From NCBI GenBank assembly GCA_003552485.1, contig PUMX01000504.1:1-11126 (forward strand): a DNA stretch of 11,126 nucleotides. The letters run 5' to 3'. The stretch is from Candidatus Hydrogenedentota bacterium (GTDB taxonomy: Bacteria; Hydrogenedentota; Hydrogenedentia; Hydrogenedentales; SLHB01). Each line of letters begins with the position of its first letter. The stretch's first letter is position 1. The position numbers and the translations under genes are program-made. Positions 7,527 through 11,126 of the stretch are shown in pieces. Under the pieces are notes generated by a model. The model saw nothing but the letters and a program-made list of their open reading frames with translations, did not search any database and was not told the origin of the DNA.

Positions 7527-8774
7527 CTACTTCTTCTCAAATCCTATCAACAGTTCGACGTGGGGCGTGTGGGGAAACAAATCCACGGCTTCAGCCGAGG
7601 TGATGCGGTAATGCTCGAGGATTGCGGGCAATTCCTGGGCTAATGCTTCGGGTTTGCACGACACGTATAGCATATGGCCGGGCCGCCATTGCAGCAGCCT
7701 GCGCAGCGCCTTCGGGTTCAGCCCAGCCCGTGGCGGATCGAGTATGGCGCCCTCCCCCGCCTCCGCCTGGCCCGCGTCGCGCTTATCGCGCAGGTAGTTC
7801 TCGACCTTTTCCGTGACGAAGTGGACATTCGCTATGCCATTCAGTTCCGCATTGTGACTCCCATCCTCGCCCGCGGCGGCCACGCTTTCCACGGATTCGA
7901 TCTCCCCCACGAGGTCCGCGCAACTGAACGCGATTCCGCCGGAACCGCCGTAGAGGTCGTAGAGTTTGGCGAAGTCGTACTGCTCCGCCCATGACCGGAT
8001 CTTGCTGTAGAGGAGTTCCGTCGCCAGCGTGTTCGTCTGGAAGAAGCTCATGGGCGATATGCGGAAGCGCAGCCGTCGTTCGCCTTGGTCCGTGGGCACA
8101 TGCAGCGCTTCCTCGATGTATGGCGCGCCGTAGAGCAGATGCAACTCCTCGGCCTCGGCCACGTCGGACAGCTTGCGGTGAATGCCCCAGTAGATACTGT
8201 CGGCGGGATATGCGGCGAGCACGGCGTCAACGAAGGCTTGCTGGTCGAACTCGCCGTCATGGGTGATCAGCACGACCATGCGCTGGCCTGTCCGCTTGGC
8301 CTCGCGAACCAGCAATATCTTGAGAAAACCGTCGCCCCGCCTGCTGTTAAAAGCTTTCAGCCCGTGTTCCCCTATGAAGCCCCGCACGGCGGCGAGCAGG
8401 TTGACAAGAACAGGCGACGCAAGGCGGCACTCGCTGACTTCCAAAGGCCAGAACCAGCGTCCTTTTCGCTTGAACCCCAGAACAGTCTCGCGCTCGAAAT
8501 CCTTCGGGGGCGGGTTCTCATAAAACTTGCGTCCGAAGGTCAGATCGACCTTGTTACGGTAATACCAGGTTACCGGCGACGGAGTGACGTGAATCGGTTC
8601 CGGCCAGTAGTCTGCAAACAGCTCGCCGAGCCATTGCGCTTTTTCTGCGCACTGTTCGGCGTAGGTCACATCTTGACTCTTGCACCCTCCGCACTCACCA
8701 AAATGCGGGCACACGTCAAGGGCATCGTCTTGGTTTTGCCCGTTTCGGCGCTCTATCTCGAAATTTGGCTCCAT
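7527..8774 (-). CDS. rlmD: 23S rRNA (uracil-C5)-methyltransferase, RlmD/TrmA family
   Basis: A SAM-dependent RNA m5U methyltransferase, probably of 23S rRNA (U1939 in E. coli numbering for RlmD). From the ATG at 8774 it has 415 residues. Four [4Fe-4S] ligands are visible: Cys22, Cys28 and Cys31 in CPHFGECGGC, and Cys116 in SECRLASP. The catalytic half has FFQTN (244-248), SAM-binding DLYGGSGG (273-280), DPPRAGL (346-352), the nucleophile Cys373 in VSCKP and the general base Glu407 in HVE. There is no N-terminal TRAM domain, unlike E. coli RlmD, and the usual DLYCG reads DLYGG; neither removes catalysis. RlmC or a lineage-specific paralogue with another target is possible. A TTG at 8789 is an alternative start adding five residues; neither has a clear ribosome binding site. 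The 3' end converges on pyrE. Confidence 0.85.
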   Translation of the reverse strand: MEPNFEIERRNGQNQDDALDVCPHFGECGGCKSQDVTYAEQCAEKAQWLGELFADYWPEPIHVTPSPVTWYYRNKVDLTFGRKFYENPPPKDFERETVLGFKRKGRWFWPLEVSECRLASPVLVNLLAAVRGFIGEHGLKAFNSRRGDGFLKILLVREAKRTGQRMVVLITHDGEFDQQAFVDAVLAAYPADSIYWGIHRKLSDVAEAEELHLLYGAPYIEEALHVPTDQGERRLRFRISPMSFFQTNTLATELLYSKIRSWAEQYDFAKLYDLYGGSGGIAFSCADLVGEIESVESVAAAGEDGSHNAELNGIANVHFVTEKVENYLRDKRDAGQAEAGEGAILDPPRAGLNPKALRRLLQWRPGHMLYVSCKPEALAQELPAILEHYRITSAEAVDLFPHTPHVELLIGFEKK

Positions 8775-8811
8775 ACAAATATCCGTCAACTAGGGTTGTC
8801 TGTTGTGTAGT

Positions 8812-8841
8812 ATTATCAAGTCTAGTCTTGCGAGGTTGCAG
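8812..8841 (-). promoter_or_regulatory. Candidate promoter of rlmD
   Basis: Reading the minus strand, GATAAT (8812-8817) matches a -10 box at five of six positions. It has only a poor -35 partner, CTGCAA (8836-8841), at 18 bases. Transcription would start near 8805, giving a short leader of about 15-30 bases to the TTG or ATG, which agrees with the lack of a ribosome binding site. Weak evidence. Confidence 0.25.
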
Positions 8842-8846
8842 GCATT

Positions 8847-8859
8847 CGCGCCGGGCGCG
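8847..8859. repeat. Short inverted repeat in divergent region
   Basis: CGCGCC-G-GGCGCG, two perfect 6-base arms around one base, between the candidate divergent promoters. The spacing suits a dyad protein-binding site better than an RNA hairpin. In a GC-rich genome chance is a real alternative. Confidence 0.25.
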
Positions 8860-8866
8860 CCGAACT

Positions 8867-8875
8867 TGGTAAAAT
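8867..8875 (+). promoter_or_regulatory. Candidate extended -10 promoter of the membrane protein gene
   Basis: TGGTAAAAT combines a TGn extension with a -10 box (TAAAAT, 8870-8875) at five of six consensus positions. No good -35 box is present 17 bases upstream, which extended -10 promoters tolerate. Transcription would begin near 8882, with a leader of about 58 bases before the ATG at 8940. Confidence 0.35.
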
Positions 8876-8886
8876 GGAAGAAGTAG

Positions 8887-8903
8887 TGGGAGGCTGACTC
8901 CCA
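8887..8903 (+). repeat. Small hairpin in leader of the membrane protein gene
   Basis: TGGGAG-GCTGA-CTCCCA forms a perfect 6-pair stem with a 5-base loop, followed by AAAAAC. It would lie at the very 5' end of the transcript predicted from the extended -10 site. It could protect the 5' end or bind a regulator. Function is unknown. Confidence 0.35.
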
Positions 8904-8939
8904 AAAACATAGGAACAACCAACGTCCACTCTGGATTCC

Positions 8940-9923
8940 ATGAAGATTCGCATCAACCAAATCGGCGGTCCTCACCGCACGTGGCTCGAATTAAAGGGGA
9001 CCGTGCTTATCTACCATGCCCGCTCGTGGGTGGCTTCTTTCTCTGCGTATATCCCCGTGGAATGGGTTATCGTGTCCCATCACAAACGCCAGCAAGCCGC
9101 GCTGGTTGTGCGCAACTTATTGCTACTTATGGTAGCAGCCGGATTGGGGCTGGCGATAATCGGCATCGCCCTTCAACCGGAGGAAGCCGGCGCCTCCGCC
9201 GCCGCGAACAGTGCGTTCGCCCGGATCGCCCTTGCCGCAGCAGGTATGATGGCGTTGGCCGTGGCGGCGTGGTTCGCCTTCCGGGCGCTACGAGCGCTTA
9301 TAGAAAGACACTCCTCCACACTGTTACAGGTCGAGGAGTCGGACATGGCCATCGAGTTTTGGGACAATGACCGCGACCAAGAAGTCCAACACTTCATGGA
9401 GCAGTTGGACCGCGTCAAGCAGGACGCCAAGGACGTTTCCGCGTATCCCGTCAAGGCGGGTCACGCGCGGCGGCATGTGCGGCCGTTCCGCGCCGTGGTG
9501 GCGAAGTCCCTCTTGATTACCCTATTTCTTCTCTTCCCTGTCAAATTGCTCGCGGGCCTGATGGGCCGCCCCGAGTTCATGCTGATATTGGCGCTGCCCA
9601 TGTTAGCGCATTTCGGGCGGTACGGCATCGAGCATCTGCTTCGCCGGACGGAGCCGAAGGCGTTTCAGCGCGGGATGCGCCACTTCCATCGTGGCGAGTT
9701 TGAAGCCGCCGCGGCCTGGTTCCAAACGTTGCTTGACAAGCACCCCAACCACGAACACGGCCTCATTCTTGGAACCCAGTCAGTCATCATGCTGGAACGC
9801 TACGAAGAGGCCTTCTCGTACTGTCAACGCCTGCAAAGCATCAATCCTGAGTTGGCGGAAACGATTCAGGAGGACGTCTGGGCGCTCAAGCGCATGAAGG
9901 AGCGCATGCAGGTCTCGGTGTGA
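8940..9923 (+). CDS. Unrecognised membrane protein with TPR-like C-terminus
   Basis: I do not recognise this 327-residue protein as a named family. Residues 1-50 look like a small beta-rich cytoplasmic region (ending SAYIPVEWVIVSHHKRQQ). Two hydrophobic segments follow (about 55-78 and 93-118). A charged, probably helical region (about 119-186, with DRDQEVQHFMEQLDRVKQD) comes next, then two more hydrophobic segments (about 187-209 and 211-227). The C-terminus (about 238-305) looks like tetratricopeptide helices: KAFQRGMRHFHRGEFEAAAA and the next pair around LERYEEAFSYCQRLQSINPE, which fits a 34-residue TPR spacing. An even number of membrane passes would put both ends on the same, probably cytoplasmic, side. 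The ATG at 8940 lacks a strong ribosome binding site. Its stop overlaps the GTG start of the SMUG1 gene, so the two are probably co-translated. A scaffold or protein-interaction role is suggested only by the TPR. Confidence 0.75.
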   Translation: MKIRINQIGGPHRTWLELKGTVLIYHARSWVASFSAYIPVEWVIVSHHKRQQAALVVRNLLLLMVAAGLGLAIIGIALQPEEAGASAAANSAFARIALAAAGMMALAVAAWFAFRALRALIERHSSTLLQVEESDMAIEFWDNDRDQEVQHFMEQLDRVKQDAKDVSAYPVKAGHARRHVRPFRAVVAKSLLITLFLLFPVKLLAGLMGRPEFMLILALPMLAHFGRYGIEHLLRRTEPKAFQRGMRHFHRGEFEAAAAWFQTLLDKHPNHEHGLILGTQSVIMLERYEEAFSYCQRLQSINPELAETIQEDVWALKRMKERMQVSV

Positions 9924-10645
9924 GCCCATCAGCCAGTCCGTTGATATCCATTGCCCGCGTCTTGTCGGAAGCCTTGAGCGGCATACCGATTCGCGAGCCG
10001 GTGACGCATGTCTATGATCCCCTGTCCTATGCGTGGCCAAGTCACGTCCAATACTTGCAGCGTTATGGACGAGGCGCGCGGGAAGTGCTTCTAGTCGGCA
10101 TGAATGCGGGACCCTGGGGCATGGCCCAAACGGGCGTTCCTTTCGGCGACGTGGCCATGACGCGCGATTGGTTGAAGATATCCGCCGCTGTCGAGCGTCC
10201 GGCACGGGAGCATCCGAAACGCCCGGTGCTGGGTTTCGCCTGCACTCGGCGCGAGGTCAGCGGCATGAGATTATGGGGATGGGCCCGCGACCGTTTCGGC
10301 GCGCCCGAGGAGTTCTTTCAGCGTTTCTTTGTGTACAACTACTGTCCTTTGGCATTCATCGAGGAAACGGGCCGGAACCGCACGCCCGATCGGCTTTCCG
10401 CCACGGAGCGCGCGGCGCTATTTGCGCCGTGTGACGAAGCGTTGCGCGCGGTCGTCGAGGCGCTCGAGCCGAGGTGGGTCATTGGAGTAGGCCGCTTCGC
10501 CGAAACGCGGCTGAAAGCGTGCATGGGTCGGTATGACGTGCAGATCGCCCGTGTCCCCCACCCGAGCCCGGCCAGTCCCGCCGCAAACCGCGGATGGGCC
10601 GATGCGGCGGAGAACGCTTTCCGATCGGCCGGCGTGCGGCTCTAG
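9920..10645 (+). CDS. SMUG1-family uracil-DNA glycosylase
   Basis: Base-excision repair enzyme expected to remove uracil, and in this family often 5-hydroxymethyluracil or other damaged pyrimidines, from DNA. The 241-residue protein shows both SMUG1 motifs: GMNAGPWGMAQTGVPFGD (60-77), close to the vertebrate GMNPGPFGMAQTGVPFG, and HPSPASPAANRGW (214-226), including the catalytic-loop His214. The uracil-recognition Asn is Asn140 in VYNYCPL, matching VHNHCPL of animal SMUG1. Motif 1 has Ala63 where Pro is usual. Bacterial SMUG1-like enzymes are known, for example in Geobacter. The start is a GTG overlapping the preceding stop (GTGA), with GCAGGT about ten bases upstream; residues 1-25 are poorly conserved, so a slightly later start cannot be excluded. 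It converges on the MoaD-like gene. Confidence 0.92.
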   Translation: MSPSASPLISIARVLSEALSGIPIREPVTHVYDPLSYAWPSHVQYLQRYGRGAREVLLVGMNAGPWGMAQTGVPFGDVAMTRDWLKISAAVERPAREHPKRPVLGFACTRREVSGMRLWGWARDRFGAPEEFFQRFFVYNYCPLAFIEETGRNRTPDRLSATERAALFAPCDEALRAVVEALEPRWVIGVGRFAETRLKACMGRYDVQIARVPHPSPASPAANRGWADAAENAFRSAGVRL

Positions 10646-10700
10646 GCCTTCCCCCCACATAGGCCCGGGTGTGCTTTCGCGAGCGTGTGTAATCGGGTTT
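10646..10700. other. Convergent gap, SMUG1 and MoaD-like genes
   Basis: 55 bases between two convergent stop codons. CCCG (about 10663) and CGGG followed by TTTT (10694-10701) could close a branched hairpin for plus-strand termination, but the loop is long. I do not call a terminator. On the minus strand this gap would encode about 20 residues after Ala-Gly-Gly if the MoaD-like frame were shifted. Confidence 0.3.
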
Positions 10701-10955
10701 TCACTCCTCCGGCAGCGGCGGAAGGAAAATGACTGTGTCCCCGTCGCGTATGGCGGACCCCCACTCTCGAATCTCGGCGTTAACGACCACTTTCATGTTG
10801 TCCGCTTCCACCGTGAAGCCGTGGCGGTCACAAAGTTCAGAATACAGGTCTTCGGGGGTTACGGCCGATGTTTCAATGCTCTCATCGGTGACTCCGCTCT
10901 CGTCACGAAGCTCCGCGTAGTAATGCAGATGCACCGTCTTGATCTTCGGGCTCAT
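10701..10955 (-). CDS. MoaD/ThiS-like beta-grasp protein lacking C-terminal Gly-Gly
   Basis: An 84-residue protein with the MoaD pattern: HLHYYAELRDESG (9-21), TPEDLYSELCDRHGF (33-47), KVVVNAEI (55-62) and DGDTVIFLPPL (71-81). MoaD is the small subunit of molybdopterin synthase; sulfur is loaded as a thiocarboxylate on its terminal Gly-Gly after adenylation. This protein ends LPPLPEE, so as written it cannot work that way. In the shifted reading frame the same bases (10713-10705) encode Ala-Gly-Gly, the expected tail of PPVAGG-type homologues. It may be frameshifted, a sequencing error, or a carrier repurposed for binding. The ATG at 10955 has AGAGGA about 12 bases upstream. No moaE, moeB or other molybdopterin gene is in the window. 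Confidence 0.75.
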   Translation of the reverse strand: MSPKIKTVHLHYYAELRDESGVTDESIETSAVTPEDLYSELCDRHGFTVEADNMKVVVNAEIREWGSAIRDGDTVIFLPPLPEE

Positions 10956-11126
10956 TGCGCTTGTTTTCCTCTTGGTTGGCGACGGGTCAAGCCGGGTCGC
11001 CCGCTAGCTAGTCTGACTCCGTACTCAGCGTATCACAGCTTCAAACACGCTTCCCAACCGGCGACAGGCTTGCCTTGGCACAGACGATGACGCCGCCTGG
11101 GCTGCGTCTGCTTTAGCGAACGGCGA
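10956..11126. other. Right-edge region without an assignable gene
   Basis: The 171 bases upstream of the MoaD-like gene contain the inverted repeat described separately and otherwise nothing I can name. Two minus-strand frames stay open from the window edge for about 30 codons, so the tail of a neighbouring gene may reach in, but no frame shows recognisable protein sequence. Confidence 0.3.
10978..11001. repeat. Inverted repeat upstream of the MoaD-like gene
   Basis: GGCGAC and GTCGCC form perfect 6-base arms around a 12-base centre, 23 bases upstream of the minus-strand ATG at 10955. It could be an operator or a leader hairpin near the ribosome binding site. A GCTAGC palindrome (about 11003-11008) lies beside it. 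No matching promoter is clear. Confidence 0.3.

Noticed and set aside
8085..8810. Plus-strand open frame (241 codons) antisense to rlmD
   Set aside because: The opposite strand carries all catalytic and Fe-S motifs of the methyltransferase; this frame has none.
2006..10645. A dedicated uracil/pyrimidine island (UMP synthesis, rRNA uridine methylation, uracil-DNA glycosylase)
   Set aside because: The genes are on opposing strands and in separate units with unrelated biochemical roles; the shared word uracil is most likely coincidence.
11020..11070. Possible minus-strand promoter (TTGGGA with GATACG at 17 bases) for the MoaD-like gene
   Set aside because: The -10 box matches consensus at only three positions; no better than chance.
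10533..11090. Plus-strand open frame running from inside the SMUG1 gene across the MoaD-like gene
   Set aside because: It overlaps two real genes in another frame and its translation has no coherent domain.
10956..11126. Molybdenum-cofactor riboswitch upstream of the MoaD-like gene
   Set aside because: No extended conserved stem structure is visible; only one 6-base inverted repeat.
1..11126. tRNA, rRNA, CRISPR arrays, insertion sequences or attachment sites
   Set aside because: No tRNA cloverleaf, repeat-spacer series, transposase motif or flanking duplication was seen by eye on either strand.

Overview
The window is GC-rich (roughly 60% by eye), gene-dense bacterial chromosome. It holds ten protein-coding genes, no RNA genes, no recognisable mobile elements and no CRISPR array. 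The combination of a large DUF4838 (GH67-N-like) protein, a radA-disA pair, a class IB dihydroorotate dehydrogenase (PyrK/PyrD) and a bacterial SMUG1-type uracil-DNA glycosylase suggests an uncultured environmental lineage of the Hydrogenedentota / Planctomycetota / Armatimonadota kind. That placement is inference from gene content. No gap between genes exceeds 300 bases; the longest are 165 bases (8775-8939) and the 171 bases at the right edge.

Layout. 1-1905 (+): 3' part of a DUF4838 protein whose start lies off the window. 2006-7464 (+): six tightly packed genes, radA, disA, pyrK, pyrD, pyrF, pyrE, with gaps of 0 to 6 bases or overlaps of 4 and 11 bases, very probably one transcription unit. 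7527-8774 (-): an RlmD/TrmA-family rRNA uracil C5-methyltransferase converging on pyrE across a palindrome-rich gap. 8775-8939: a divergent promoter region. 8940-10645 (+): an unrecognised membrane protein with a TPR-like C-terminus, translationally coupled through a GTGA overlap to a SMUG1-family uracil-DNA glycosylase. 10701-10955 (-): a MoaD/ThiS-like beta-grasp protein that lacks the C-terminal Gly-Gly. 10956-11126: nothing assignable.

How the genes work together. PyrK, PyrD, PyrF and PyrE carry out the last three steps of UMP synthesis (dihydroorotate to orotate to OMP to UMP), in the same order as the distal end of the Bacillus subtilis pyr operon. RadA (branch-migration helicase) and DisA (DNA-integrity-scanning c-di-AMP synthase) are a known functional pair, with RadA modulating DisA. 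Here they lead the pyrimidine genes, which suggests, without proving, co-expression of DNA-integrity signalling and pyrimidine supply. SMUG1 removes uracil and oxidised pyrimidines from DNA.

Most of the window is ordinary housekeeping. The points most worth a second look are the MoaD-like protein, whose expected Ala-Gly-Gly tail appears in a shifted frame just at its C-terminus, the radA-disA-pyrKDFE linkage, and the unknown membrane protein coupled to SMUG1.
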